Source of the DNA: Lysobacter sp. cf310
Lineage (GTDB): Bacteria; Pseudomonadota; Gammaproteobacteria; Xanthomonadales; Xanthomonadaceae
Direction of reading: 5' to 3'
DNA: 64,000 nt
NCBI RefSeq assembly: GCF_900114355.1
Contig: NZ_FOSS01000003.1
Coordinates: forward strand, 26,309-90,308
Shown: positions 42,567 to 51,452 of the stretch, piece by piece
How the letters are laid out: each line of letters begins with the position of its first letter
Numbering within the stretch: the first letter of the stretch is position 1
Translations under genes and position numbers: made by a program
The notes under the pieces: generated by a model
Told to the model about the DNA's origin: nothing
What the model saw: only the letters and a program-made list of their open reading frames with translations
Database searches by the model: none

Positions 42567-43228
42567 CGCGGCGAACCGCCGTGGGTGGAATGCACGCGCG
42601 CGATCGCCGAGGCGTAGGCCGATTGCAGTTCCTCGTGCGATTCGATGTCCATGCCCAGGTCGTTGACGCGGCCGTTGCGCAGGCTGTAGACCCAGCCGTG
42701 CACGGTCAGCGGCTGGCCGCGCGACCAGGCGTCGCGCACGATCGTGGTCAGGCACACGTTCTGCACCTGTTCGATCACGTTGAGCTCGCACAGGCGGTCG
42801 TGGCGCTCGTCCTGATGGGCGTGGCTGATGCAGGACACGTGCTTGTCGGCGACGTCGGTGACGTGGCGCAGCCAGTTGTCGACCAGGCCGTAGCGGTGGC
42901 CGTGCAGGGCGGCGTGCACGCCGCCGCAGCCGTAGTGGCCGACCACCAGGATGTGCTTGACCTTGAGCACGTCGACCGCGAACTGGATCACCGACAGGCA
43001 GTTCAGGTCGGTGTGCACGACCACGTTGGCGATGTTGCGGTGGACGAAGACTTCGCCGGGGGCGAGATCGATGATCTGGTTGGCCGGCACGCGCGAATCG
43101 GAGCAGCCGATCCACAGGTACTCCGGCGCCTGCTGGCGCGACAGCTTGGCGAAGAACTCGGGGTCCTCGGCGCTGATCCGTTGGGACCATTCGCGGTTTT
43201 TCTGCAGCAGGTCGTCGAGTTGCGTCAT
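42563..43228 (-). CDS. can: Beta-class carbonic anhydrase
   Basis: A 221-residue zinc enzyme interconverting CO2 and bicarbonate. The zinc ligands Cys42 and Asp44 (GCSDSRVP) and His98 and Cys101 (VGHYGCGG) sit at the same numbers as in E. coli Can. It is translationally coupled to the deaminase gene downstream (ATGA overlap) and starts 3 bases after the aldehyde dehydrogenase stop, so it is a genuine operon member. Hydrating CO2 released by the ACMS decarboxylase is an attractive but unproved reason. Confidence 0.95.
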   Translation of the reverse strand: MTQLDDLLQKNREWSQRISAEDPEFFAKLSRQQAPEYLWIGCSDSRVPANQIIDLAPGEVFVHRNIANVVVHTDLNCLSVIQFAVDVLKVKHILVVGHYGCGGVHAALHGHRYGLVDNWLRHVTDVADKHVSCISHAHQDERHDRLCELNVIEQVQNVCLTTIVRDAWSRGQPLTVHGWVYSLRNGRVNDLGMDIESHEELQSAYASAIARVHSTHGGSPR

Positions 43229-43231
43229 CGC

Positions 43232-44659
43232 TTATCCCAGGTGAAGACCGACGTTCTTGGCGTCGGTGAAGAAACGCATGGCCTCGACGCCGCCTTCGCG
43301 GCCGAGGCCGGACGCGCCGACGCCGCCGAACGGCGTGCGCAGGTCGCGTTGCAGCCAGGTGTTGATCCAGACCATGCCCACGCGCAGCTGCGCGGCCAGG
43401 CGGTGGGCGCGGTTGAGGTCGCGGGTCCAGATCGAGGCCGACAAGCCGTAGTCGCCGGCGTTGGCCAGGGCCAGGGCGTGACTGTCGTCGTCGAAGGGTT
43501 GCAGGGTGACCACGGGACCGAAGATCTCCTCGCGGTTGCTGATGCTGTCCGGGCCCAGGCCTTCGATCACGGTCGGGGCCACGTACCAGCCCGCGCGCTC
43601 CAGGGCCTGGCCGCCGCACAAGACCTGGCCGCCTTCCTCGCGCGCGCGCTCCAGCGCGCGCAGGACCTTGTCGTAGTGCGCCTGCGACACCAGCGGCCCC
43701 AGCGTGGTGGTCTCGTCCGCCGGCGCGCCCGCGCGCAGCGCCTGCGCGCGCTCGACCATGGCCTCGCGCACGTCGGCGTAGATCGAACGCTCCACCAGCA
43801 GGCGCGAGCCGCACAGGCAGATCTGGCCCGAGTTCTGGAACGCCGAGCGCGCCAGGGTGTCGAGCTGGGCGCGCCAGTCGCTGTCGGCGAACACCAGGGT
43901 CGGGTTCTTGCCGCCCAGTTCCAGCGAGACCTTCTTCAGGCGCGGCGCGGCCAGCGCGGCGATGCGCTGGCCGACCGCGGTGCTGCCGGTGAACGAGACC
44001 GCGCGCACCGCGTCGTGATTCACCAGCGGCTCGCCGACCTCCGGCCCCAGGCCGTGGACGATGTTGAGCACGCCGGCCGGAAATCCGATCTCGATCGCGA
44101 GTTCGCCCAGCAGGGTCGCCGTGGCCGGGGTGACCTCGGAGGGCTTGGCCACCACCGCGTTGCCGGCGGCCAGGGCCGGGGCGATCTTCCAGGTGAACAG
44201 GTACAGCGGCAGGTTCCAGGGCGAGATCGTCGCGACCACGCCCAGCGGCGCCCGCAGGGTGTAATTGAGTCCGGCCTGACCGTGGTGGGATTCGCTGGCG
44301 AACTGGGTCGCGGCGTGGGCGAAGAAGCGCAGGTTGGCGACCGCGCGCGGAATCTCGGCCTCGCGCGCCAGCCGGATCGGCTTGCCGGCGTCTTCGGATT
44401 CGGCCTGCGCGAACGCTTCCAGGCGCGCTTCCAGCGCATCGGCCAGCTTCTCCAGCCAGCGTGCGCGCTCGCTATGGGGCAGGGCGGCCCAGGCCGGTTG
44501 CGCCCGCACGGCGGCTGCGATCGCGGCCTCGACATCGGCGGCGTCGCCGGCGGCGACTTTTGCATACGCCTGCGCATTGGCGGGATCGTAGACATCGATC
44601 CAGCGGCCGCTGGCAGGGTCGCGGGACTGTCCGTCGATGCAGTGCCGGAAATATCGCAT
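43232..44659 (-). CDS. nbaE: 2-Aminomuconic 6-semialdehyde dehydrogenase
   Basis: A 475-residue NAD-dependent aldehyde dehydrogenase. The substrate-funnel segment ISPWNLPLYLFTWK, the catalytic Glu in SLELGGKNP, the nucleophile Cys in NSGQICLCGSR, and WINTWLQRDLRTPFGGVG (the Arg-containing loop of the hydroxymuconic/aminomuconic semialdehyde group) are visible. It oxidises the decarboxylation product to 2-aminomuconate. It is the first gene of the operon; its ATG at 44659 has 273 bases upstream for the promoter. Confidence 0.94.
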   Translation of the reverse strand: MRYFRHCIDGQSRDPASGRWIDVYDPANAQAYAKVAAGDAADVEAAIAAAVRAQPAWAALPHSERARWLEKLADALEARLEAFAQAESEDAGKPIRLAREAEIPRAVANLRFFAHAATQFASESHHGQAGLNYTLRAPLGVVATISPWNLPLYLFTWKIAPALAAGNAVVAKPSEVTPATATLLGELAIEIGFPAGVLNIVHGLGPEVGEPLVNHDAVRAVSFTGSTAVGQRIAALAAPRLKKVSLELGGKNPTLVFADSDWRAQLDTLARSAFQNSGQICLCGSRLLVERSIYADVREAMVERAQALRAGAPADETTTLGPLVSQAHYDKVLRALERAREEGGQVLCGGQALERAGWYVAPTVIEGLGPDSISNREEIFGPVVTLQPFDDDSHALALANAGDYGLSASIWTRDLNRAHRLAAQLRVGMVWINTWLQRDLRTPFGGVGASGLGREGGVEAMRFFTDAKNVGLHLG

Positions 44660-44932
44660 CCGGCTAGCTTAGCGCGTGGGCCGTCGCGCGCCCATCGGCA
44701 ACGCGCGAGCCCGGGGTAAGGCGGCGCGCTCGATGTCCATGGCGCTACGGCCAAGTTACGCAAAGCCCGTGCGTATGCGTGTCCCAGCTTGGCGCCGCGC
44801 ATGCATGACCCGGGCCTCTCGGCACTTGACGCGCCGGTTAGCGGCTCTGCACATTCGGACGGACCCTTCTCATCCACGCCCGATGGCGGACGGCGACGTC
44901 GACATGCGGGCCTCAACGGCGGAAGAATCAAC

Positions 44933-46561
44933 GTGGACAGACGAGATTTCCTGACGATGTCGGGCCTGGGATTGGCCGGGCTGATGGTTCCCTACGGCAA
45001 CCTCATCGCCGCCGAGGCGCTGCTTTCGCCGATGGACGTGGCCAAGAAGAAAGCGCTGGCCGACGCCGCGCTGGGCGCGGCCACCCAGGCCGGCGCCTCC
45101 TACTGCGACGTGCGCATCGGGCGCTACCTGCGCCAGTTCGTGATCACGCGCGAGGACAAGGTCCAGAACGTGGTCAACACCGAGTCCACCGGCATCGGCG
45201 TGCGCGTGCTGGTCAACGGCGCCTGGGGCTTCGCCGCCACCAACCGCCTCACCAACGAGGGCGTGGTCAAGGCCGCGCAGCAGGCCGCCGCGATCGCGCG
45301 CGCCAACGCCAAGAGCCAGACCGCGCCGGTGCAGCTGGCCAAGGCGCCGGGCGTGGGCGAGGTGTCGTGGAAGACGCCGATCAAGAAGAACTCGATGGAA
45401 GTTCCGCTCAAGGACAAGGTCGACCTGCTGCTGGGCGTGAACGCCGCGGCGGTCAAGGCCGGCGCCGACTTCGTCAACTCGATGCTGTTCCTGGTCAACG
45501 AGCAGAAATACTTCGCGTCCACCGACGGCTCCTACATCGATCAGGACGTGCACCGGATCTGGGCGCCGATGACGGTGACCGCGATCGACAAGGCCAGCGG
45601 CAAGTTCCGCACCCGCGACGGCCTGTCCTCGCCGATGGGCATGGGCTTCGAGTACCTCGACGGCGCCGCCTCGGGCAAGGTGGTCTCGCCCAACGGCGTG
45701 GTCAACTACAGCGACTCCTACGACATGCTCGAGGACGCCGTGGCCTCGGCCAAGCAGGCGCGCGAGAAGCTGACCGCGCCCTCGGTGAAGCCGGGCAAGT
45801 ACGACCTGGTGCTGGACCCCTCGCACACCTGGCTGACCATCCACGAGTCGGTCGGCCACCCGCTGGAACTGGACCGCGTGCTCGGCTACGAAGCCAACTA
45901 CGCCGGCACCAGCTTCGCCACCCTGGACAAGCTCAAGGACAAGTTCCGCTACGGCAGCGACAACGTCACCCTGTTCGCCGACAAGACCCAGGTCGGCAGC
46001 CTCGGCGCGGTCGGCTACGACGACGAGGGCGTCAAGACCAAGCGTTGGAACCTGGTCAAGGACGGCACCCTGGTCGACTACCAGACCATCCGCGACCAGG
46101 CCCATATCGTCGGCAAGACCGAGTCCGACGGCTGCTGCTATGCCGACAGCTGGTCCAGCGTGCAGTTCCAGCGCATGGCCAACGTCTCGCTGGCGCCGGG
46201 CAAGAACAAGCTCAGCGTCGCCGACATGATCAAGGACGTCGAGAACGGCATCTACATCATCGGCGACGGTTCGTTCTCGATCGACCAGCAGCGCTACAAC
46301 GCCCAGTTCGGCGGCCAGCTGTTCTACGAGATCAAGAACGGCAAGATCACCGGCATGCTCGAGGACGTGGCCTACCAGATCCGCACGCCGGAGTTCTGGA
46401 ACGCCTGCACCGCCGTCTGCGACGACAGCGACTACCGCCTCGGCGGCTCGTTCTTCGACGGCAAGGGCCAGCCGGGCCAGGTGTCGGCGGTCTCGCACGG
46501 TTCGAGCACGGCGCGCTTCAACGGCATCAACGTCATCAACACCGCCCGCAAGCTCGGCTAA
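44933..46561 (+). CDS. Tat-exported TldD-family zinc metallopeptidase (first copy)
   Basis: A 542-residue TldD/PmbA protein. It starts at GTG 44933 with GGAAG upstream, giving VDRRDFLTMSGLGLAGL, a twin-arginine signal (Arg3-Arg4, FLxxxGLG). The N-terminal half has the TldD pattern (GASYCDVRIGRYLRQ, GIGVRVLVNGAWGFAATN). The HExxxH zinc motif is HESVGH (His304-His309). The E. coli zinc Cys near the C-terminus seems replaced in FFDGKGQ. Cytoplasmic TldD/E complexes degrade unfolded or modified peptides; an exported form is unusual. First gene of an eight-gene run. Confidence 0.9.
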   Translation: MDRRDFLTMSGLGLAGLMVPYGNLIAAEALLSPMDVAKKKALADAALGAATQAGASYCDVRIGRYLRQFVITREDKVQNVVNTESTGIGVRVLVNGAWGFAATNRLTNEGVVKAAQQAAAIARANAKSQTAPVQLAKAPGVGEVSWKTPIKKNSMEVPLKDKVDLLLGVNAAAVKAGADFVNSMLFLVNEQKYFASTDGSYIDQDVHRIWAPMTVTAIDKASGKFRTRDGLSSPMGMGFEYLDGAASGKVVSPNGVVNYSDSYDMLEDAVASAKQAREKLTAPSVKPGKYDLVLDPSHTWLTIHESVGHPLELDRVLGYEANYAGTSFATLDKLKDKFRYGSDNVTLFADKTQVGSLGAVGYDDEGVKTKRWNLVKDGTLVDYQTIRDQAHIVGKTESDGCCYADSWSSVQFQRMANVSLAPGKNKLSVADMIKDVENGIYIIGDGSFSIDQQRYNAQFGGQLFYEIKNGKITGMLEDVAYQIRTPEFWNACTAVCDDSDYRLGGSFFDGKGQPGQVSAVSHGSSTARFNGINVINTARKLG

Positions 46562-46582
46562 GCGACGCCAGGAGAATCCACG

Positions 46583-47917
46583 ATGAGTATCTTTACCGAA
46601 GCCGAAGCCCGGACCCTGCTGGAGAAGGTCGTCAAGCTGTCCAAGGCCGACGAATGCACGGCCACGCTGAGCGGCTCGATCAACGGCAACATCCGTTTCG
46701 CGCTCAATAACGTCTCCACCAGCGGCATCGTCGACGACGCCGATCTGGCGGTCCAGGTCGCATTCGGCAACCGCGTCGGCGTGGCCACGATCAACGAGTT
46801 CGACGACGCCGCGCTCGAGCGCGTGGTGCGCCGCGCCGAGGATCTGGCGCGCCTGGCCCCGGAGAACCCCGAGTTCATGCCGGCGATCGAGAAACAAACC
46901 TACAAGCCCAGCAACACCTTCAGCGAAGCCACCGCCGCGATCACGCCCGAGTACCGCGCCAAGGTCGCCTCCGATTCGATCGCGCCCTGCCGCGCCGACA
47001 AGCTGACCGCCGCCGGTTTCCTCGAGGACGGTCAGAGCTTCGTCGCCTTCGCCAACAGCAAGGGCAATTTCGGCTATCAGCGCGCCACCAACTTCGACTA
47101 CACCTGCACCGTGCGCACCGACGACGGCCGCGGCTCGGGCTGGGTCGGCCGCAACCTCAAGAGCGCCGACGACTTCAAGGTCGACAGCGACGTGCGCACC
47201 GCGATGCGCAAGGCCACCGAATCGGCCGAGGCCAAGGCGCTGGAGCCGGGCAAGTACACGGTGATCCTGGAACCGGCCGCGGCCGCCGGCCTGATCTCGT
47301 TCATGATGAATTTCTTCGACGCCCGCCAGGCCGACGAAGGCCGCAGCTTCCTGTCCAAGAAGGGCGGCGGCAACAAGCTCGGCGAACAGGTCTACGACCC
47401 GCGCGTGAACATCGTCGCCGACCCTTGGGACGATCGCGCCGCGGTCATGCCCTGGGACGGCGAGGGCCTGCCGCGCGAGAAGATGGCAGTGGTCGAGAAC
47501 GGCAAGATCGCGGCGCTGCGCTACTCGCGCTACTGGGCCAAGAAGCAGGGCAAGCGCGCGGTCGGCACGCCCGGCAACCTGCTGATGGCCGGCGGCGACA
47601 AGTCCACCGCGGACCTGATCAAGGGCACCCAGAAGGGCATCCTGGTCACCCGCACCTGGTACATCCGCCTGGTCGATCCGCAGACCGTGCTGCTGACCGG
47701 CCTGACCCGCGACGGCACCTTCTACATCGAGAACGGCGTGATCAAGCACCCGGTGAAGAATTTCCGCTTCAACGAATCGCCGGTGATCATGCTCAACAAC
47801 ATCGAAGAACTCGGCAAGCCGGTGCGCGTGGCCGGCGACGAGTCCTCGTTCGTGATGATGATTCCGCCGATGAAGCTGCGCGATTTCACCTTCACTTCGT
47901 TGTCGGACGCGGTCTGA
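46583..47917 (+). CDS. TldE/PmbA-family protein
   Basis: A 444-residue partner-type protein lacking HExxxH. It opens FTEAEARTLLEKVVKLSKADEC, continues with NGNIRFALNNVSTSGIVDD, and ends FRFNESPVIMLNNIEELGKPV. In E. coli, TldE is the non-catalytic half of the TldD-TldE heterodimer. There is no recognisable signal peptide, so it would need to be carried out with its Tat-exported partner or stay cytoplasmic. AGGAG lies before the ATG; it starts 21 bases after the first TldD. Confidence 0.9.
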   Translation: MSIFTEAEARTLLEKVVKLSKADECTATLSGSINGNIRFALNNVSTSGIVDDADLAVQVAFGNRVGVATINEFDDAALERVVRRAEDLARLAPENPEFMPAIEKQTYKPSNTFSEATAAITPEYRAKVASDSIAPCRADKLTAAGFLEDGQSFVAFANSKGNFGYQRATNFDYTCTVRTDDGRGSGWVGRNLKSADDFKVDSDVRTAMRKATESAEAKALEPGKYTVILEPAAAAGLISFMMNFFDARQADEGRSFLSKKGGGNKLGEQVYDPRVNIVADPWDDRAAVMPWDGEGLPREKMAVVENGKIAALRYSRYWAKKQGKRAVGTPGNLLMAGGDKSTADLIKGTQKGILVTRTWYIRLVDPQTVLLTGLTRDGTFYIENGVIKHPVKNFRFNESPVIMLNNIEELGKPVRVAGDESSFVMMIPPMKLRDFTFTSLSDAV

Positions 47918-47929
47918 CGCCACTGGGCG

Positions 47930-47963
47930 CGGGCGGCGCCGCCGGTTTCCGGCGCGCCGCCCG
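47930..47963 (+). other. Hairpin between tldE and the second tldD
   Basis: CGGGCGGC (47930-47937) pairs with GCCGCCCG (47956-47963), eight perfect base pairs around an 18-base loop that can pair further internally. No T-run follows. It may separate the first two genes from the rest, or simply protect the mRNA. Confidence 0.4.
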
Positions 47964-48013
47964 TCGCCGACGCGCCAGCCGCGCGTTCCCCGCTACAGCC
48001 GAGCCTGCGACCC

Positions 48014-49639
48014 GTGCAACGACGCGACTTTCTGAGTTTCACCGGCCTCGGTCTGGCCGGTCTCATGCTTCCCTACGGCCGCAGCATCGCCGCCGAGGCC
48101 CTGCTGGAACCGACCGACACCGCGCGCCGCCGCGCCCTGGCCGATACCGCCTTGAACGCCGCGCGCGAGGGCGGGGCTTCCTACTGCGACGTGCGCATCG
48201 GACGTTACCTGCGCCAGTCGGTGATCACCCGCGAGGCCCAGGTCCGCAACGTCGTCAACGGCGAATCCGCCGGCGTCGGCATCCGCGTGCTCTGCGACGG
48301 CGCCTGGGGCTTCGCGGCCACCGGCCGCTCCACGCCCGAGGCGATGGCCGCCGCGGCGCGTCAGGCCCTGGCGATCGCGCGCGCCAACGCCAAGGCCCAG
48401 ACCCGCAAGGTCGAACTGGCGCCGGTGCGTGGCGTGGGCGAGGTGCGCTGGGCCACGCCGGTGCGCAAGAACGCGATGGCGGTGCCGATCAAGGACAAGG
48501 TCGAGCTGTTGCTGGGCGTCAACGCCGCGGCGATGAAGGCCGGCGCCGATTTCGTCAATTCGACCCTGTTCGTGATCAATGAGCAGAAGTACTTCGCTTC
48601 CACCGACGGCAGCTACATCGATCAGGACGTGCACCGCATCTGGCTGCCGCTGACCGCGACCGCGGTGGACAAGGCCAGCGGCAAATTCCGCACCCGCGAC
48701 GGTCTGTCGGCGCCGATGGGCATGGGCTACGAGTATCTGGACGCCGATCCGGCCGGCAAGCACGCGTTGCCTGGCGGCATGACCGGCTACGGCAGTTCCT
48801 ACGACGTGATGGAGGACGCGGTCGCGGCGGCCAAACACGCGCGCGCCAAGCTCAAGGCGCCTTCGGTCAAGCCCGGCAAGTACGACCTGGTGCTGGACCC
48901 GTCCAATATGTTCCTGACCATCCACGAAAACGTCGGCCACCCGCTGGAACTGGACCGCGTGCTCGGTTACGAGGCCAACTACGCCGGCACCAGCTTCGCC
49001 ACCCTCGACAAGCGCGAGCAGGGCTATCGCTACGGCAGCGAGTTGGTCAACTTCGTCGCCGACAAGACCCGCCCCGGCAGCCTGGGCGCGGTCGGCTACG
49101 ACGACGAGGGCGTGAAGACGCGCGAGTGGGACCTGGTCCGCGACGGCATCCTGGTCGACTACCAGGCCACCCGCGACGAGGCGCATATCCTCGGCCACAA
49201 GGAGTCGCACGGCTGCAGCTACGCCGACAGCTGGTCCAGCGTGCAGTTCCAGCGCATGGCCAACGTTTCGCTGAAGCCGGGCAAGAAGCCCCTGAGCGTG
49301 GCGGAGATGGTCAAGGGCGTGGAGCGCGGTCTGTACGTGCACGGGCGTGGTTCCTATTCGATCGACCAGCAGCGCTACAACGCCCAGTTCGGCGGCCAGC
49401 TGTTCTTCGAGATCAAGAACGGCCAGGTCGTCGGCCTGGTCGAGGACGCGGCCTACCAGATCCGCACACCGGAGTTCTGGAACGCCTGCGTGGCGGTCTG
49501 CGACCAGCGCGATTTCCGTCTCGGCGGTTCGTTCTTCGACGGCAAGGGCCAGCCCAGCCAGGTCTCGGCGGTGTCGCACGGATCGAGCACGGCGCGCTTC
49601 AATGGCGTCAACATCATCAACACCGCGCGTTCGCTGTAG
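48014..49639 (+). CDS. Tat-exported TldD-family zinc metallopeptidase (second copy)
   Basis: A 541-residue close paralogue of the gene at 44933. It begins at GTG 48014 with VQRRDFLSFTGLGLAGLMLP, again a twin-arginine signal. HENVGH (His304-His309) is the zinc motif. Nearly every block matches copy one (CDVRIGRYLRQ, FASTDGSYIDQDVHRIW, FRTRDGLSAPMGMGYEYLD, SYADSWSSVQFQRMANVSL). Retention of HExxxH in both copies means neither is an obvious inactive subunit. The two may form alternative pairs with TldE or a pair with each other. Confidence 0.9.
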   Translation: MQRRDFLSFTGLGLAGLMLPYGRSIAAEALLEPTDTARRRALADTALNAAREGGASYCDVRIGRYLRQSVITREAQVRNVVNGESAGVGIRVLCDGAWGFAATGRSTPEAMAAAARQALAIARANAKAQTRKVELAPVRGVGEVRWATPVRKNAMAVPIKDKVELLLGVNAAAMKAGADFVNSTLFVINEQKYFASTDGSYIDQDVHRIWLPLTATAVDKASGKFRTRDGLSAPMGMGYEYLDADPAGKHALPGGMTGYGSSYDVMEDAVAAAKHARAKLKAPSVKPGKYDLVLDPSNMFLTIHENVGHPLELDRVLGYEANYAGTSFATLDKREQGYRYGSELVNFVADKTRPGSLGAVGYDDEGVKTREWDLVRDGILVDYQATRDEAHILGHKESHGCSYADSWSSVQFQRMANVSLKPGKKPLSVAEMVKGVERGLYVHGRGSYSIDQQRYNAQFGGQLFFEIKNGQVVGLVEDAAYQIRTPEFWNACVAVCDQRDFRLGGSFFDGKGQPSQVSAVSHGSSTARFNGVNIINTARSL

Positions 49640-49701
49640 GCGCCGATGCCCAGTGTCGTCGCCCGCAGCCCTCAGGCGCTTCCGAGCGCGGGCGCGTACG
49701 C

Positions 49702-50406
49702 ATGAACCGCGCGCAGTTCCTGCGCCTGATGCTGGGCGGCCTGGCCGGCGCGGCCTTGGCCCGGCCTTGGCAGGCGGCCCTGGCCGCGGCCGAGTACGAC
49801 TTCTGGTTCACCCGTTTGAAGTACGACTCCGGCGACTGGGACGTGGACCAGCGCATGCCGGCCAACCTGATCACCTCGCTGATCGACTACACCAACCTGC
49901 GCGTGGATCCCAAGGAGCACGTGCTGGCGCTGGCCGATCCCAAGATGCTGACCGCGCCGTTCTGCTACCTGGCCGGGCACAAGCTGGTCGAGTTCAATCC
50001 CGACGAGCGCCGCAACTTCGAGCGCTACGTGCGCAACGGCGGCTTCGTCTTCGTCGACGACTGCAATCACGACATCGACGGCCTGTTCGCGCGCTCGTTC
50101 GAGTCGCAGATGGCGTCGATCTTCGGCCGCAAGGCGATGAAGAAGCTGCCCAAGAACCATCCCCTCTACCGCAGCTTCTTCGTCTTCGACGGCCCGCCCG
50201 CGACCGGTTTCGAACTCAACGGCTGGGGCGACGACCTGGTCCACGAGTACCTGCAGGGCATCGAGATCGACGGCCGTCTGGGCGTGCTCTACAGCAACAA
50301 GGACTACGGCTGCGAGTGGGATTACGACTGGCGCAACAAGCGCTTCCTGGCCGAGGACAACACCAAGTTCGCGGTCAACATCGTCATGTACGCGCTGACC
50401 GCGTGA
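49702..50406 (+). CDS. DUF4159 domain protein, exported
   Basis: A 234-residue protein starting at ATG 49702 with MNRAQFLRLMLGGLAGAALA, a signal resembling a Tat leader with one Arg. The mature part (AEYDFWFTRLKYDSGDWDVD, TNLRVDPKEHVLALADPKML, then RNGGFVFVDDCNHDIDG and HPLYRSFFVFDG) matches DUF4159, a Rossmann-like family often found with MoxR/BatA genes. The conserved DDC and aromatic segments may bind a ligand, but no activity is known. It lies between the Tld proteins and MoxR, 22 bases before the latter. Confidence 0.85.
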   Translation: MNRAQFLRLMLGGLAGAALARPWQAALAAAEYDFWFTRLKYDSGDWDVDQRMPANLITSLIDYTNLRVDPKEHVLALADPKMLTAPFCYLAGHKLVEFNPDERRNFERYVRNGGFVFVDDCNHDIDGLFARSFESQMASIFGRKAMKKLPKNHPLYRSFFVFDGPPATGFELNGWGDDLVHEYLQGIEIDGRLGVLYSNKDYGCEWDYDWRNKRFLAEDNTKFAVNIVMYALTA

Positions 50407-50428
50407 ACGAACCAGCAAGGGCACACCC

Positions 50429-51427
50429 ATGAGCCAGACCCCCAGCGAATCCGACATCCAGGCCGAACTGGCCCAGCTGAGCACGCTGCGCAGCGCGATC
50501 GCCCAGGCCATCGTCGGCCAGGACGACGTGGTCGAACAGCTGCTGATCGGCCTGCTGGCCGGCGGCCACTGCCTGCTCGAAGGCGTGCCCGGCCTGGGCA
50601 AGACCCTGCTGGTGCGTTCGCTGGGGCAGGCGCTGGAACTGCAGTTCCGGCGCGTGCAGTTCACCCCCGACCTGATGCCCAGCGACATCCTCGGCACCGA
50701 GCTGCTGGAGGAGGACCACGGCACCGGCCATCGTCACTTCCGGTTCCAGCCCGGTCCGATCTTCACCAACCTGCTGCTGGCCGACGAGCTCAACCGCACC
50801 CCGCCCAAGACCCAGGCCGCGCTGCTGGAGGCGATGCAGGAACGCACGGTCAGCTACGCCGGCGTCACCCACACGCTGCCGTCGCCGTTCTTCGTGCTCG
50901 CCACCCAGAACCCGCTGGAACAGGCCGGCACCTATCCCTTGCCGGAAGCGCAGCTGGACCGTTTCCTGCTGCATATCCGCGTCGACTATCCCAGCGAGCG
51001 CGAGGAGCACGACATCCTGCAGCAGACCACCGGCGCGCACAGCGCGCAGGTGCCGCGAGTGATGCACGGCGAGCAGGTGCTGGCCCTGCAGGCGCGCGTG
51101 CGCGAGGTGCATCTGGGCGACGATCTGCTGCTGTGGATCACCCGCCTGGTGCGTGCGAGCCGGCCACGCGACAGTGCCCTGGCCGAGGTGCGGCAGTGGG
51201 TGAAGTGGGGCGCCGGCCCTCGCGCGGGCCAGTCACTGGTGCTCGCGGCCAAGGCGCGCGCGCTGCTGCATGGGCGCCTGGCGGCGACCCGCGACGACGT
51301 GCTGGCGCTGGCGGCGCCGGTGATGCGCCACCGCCTGCTGCTGTCGTTCGCGGCCGAGGCCGAACAGAAGAGCGCCGACGACGTGATCGCGGCGCTGCTG
51401 CGCGGCGTGCCGTACGCCGGCGCCTGA
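50429..51427 (+). CDS. MoxR-family AAA ATPase
   Basis: A 332-residue AAA+ ATPase. Walker A is GVPGLGKT (residues 53-59 region), Walker B is LLLADELNR (about 115-122), followed by TQAALLEAMQERTVSY, sensor ATQNPLEQAGTYPLPEAQLDRFLL and the lid domain. MoxR proteins act as chaperones that assemble or activate partners together with VWA-domain proteins. It is immediately followed by such a partner (DUF58), so the pair is canonical. Cytoplasmic. Confidence 0.95.
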   Translation: MSQTPSESDIQAELAQLSTLRSAIAQAIVGQDDVVEQLLIGLLAGGHCLLEGVPGLGKTLLVRSLGQALELQFRRVQFTPDLMPSDILGTELLEEDHGTGHRHFRFQPGPIFTNLLLADELNRTPPKTQAALLEAMQERTVSYAGVTHTLPSPFFVLATQNPLEQAGTYPLPEAQLDRFLLHIRVDYPSEREEHDILQQTTGAHSAQVPRVMHGEQVLALQARVREVHLGDDLLLWITRLVRASRPRDSALAEVRQWVKWGAGPRAGQSLVLAAKARALLHGRLAATRDDVLALAAPVMRHRLLLSFAAEAEQKSADDVIAALLRGVPYAGA

Positions 51428-51452
51428 GCATCGGGGCAGGGCGGATAGCGCG

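Noticed and set aside
37441-44659. Kynurenine genes as part of an antibiotic cluster
   Set aside because: No peptide synthetase, polyketide synthase or tailoring gene is present; the set matches catabolism to aminomuconate.
44870-47923. A 1017-codon minus-strand frame opposite tldD and tldE
   Set aside because: Shadow frame; no ribosome site and no recognisable domain, while the plus-strand proteins match a known family.
47918-48013. A RiPP precursor peptide gene for the TldD/TldE pair
   Set aside because: The gaps at 47918-48013 and 49640-49701 hold no start codon with a ribosome site and a plausible peptide; no RiPP maturation enzyme is near.
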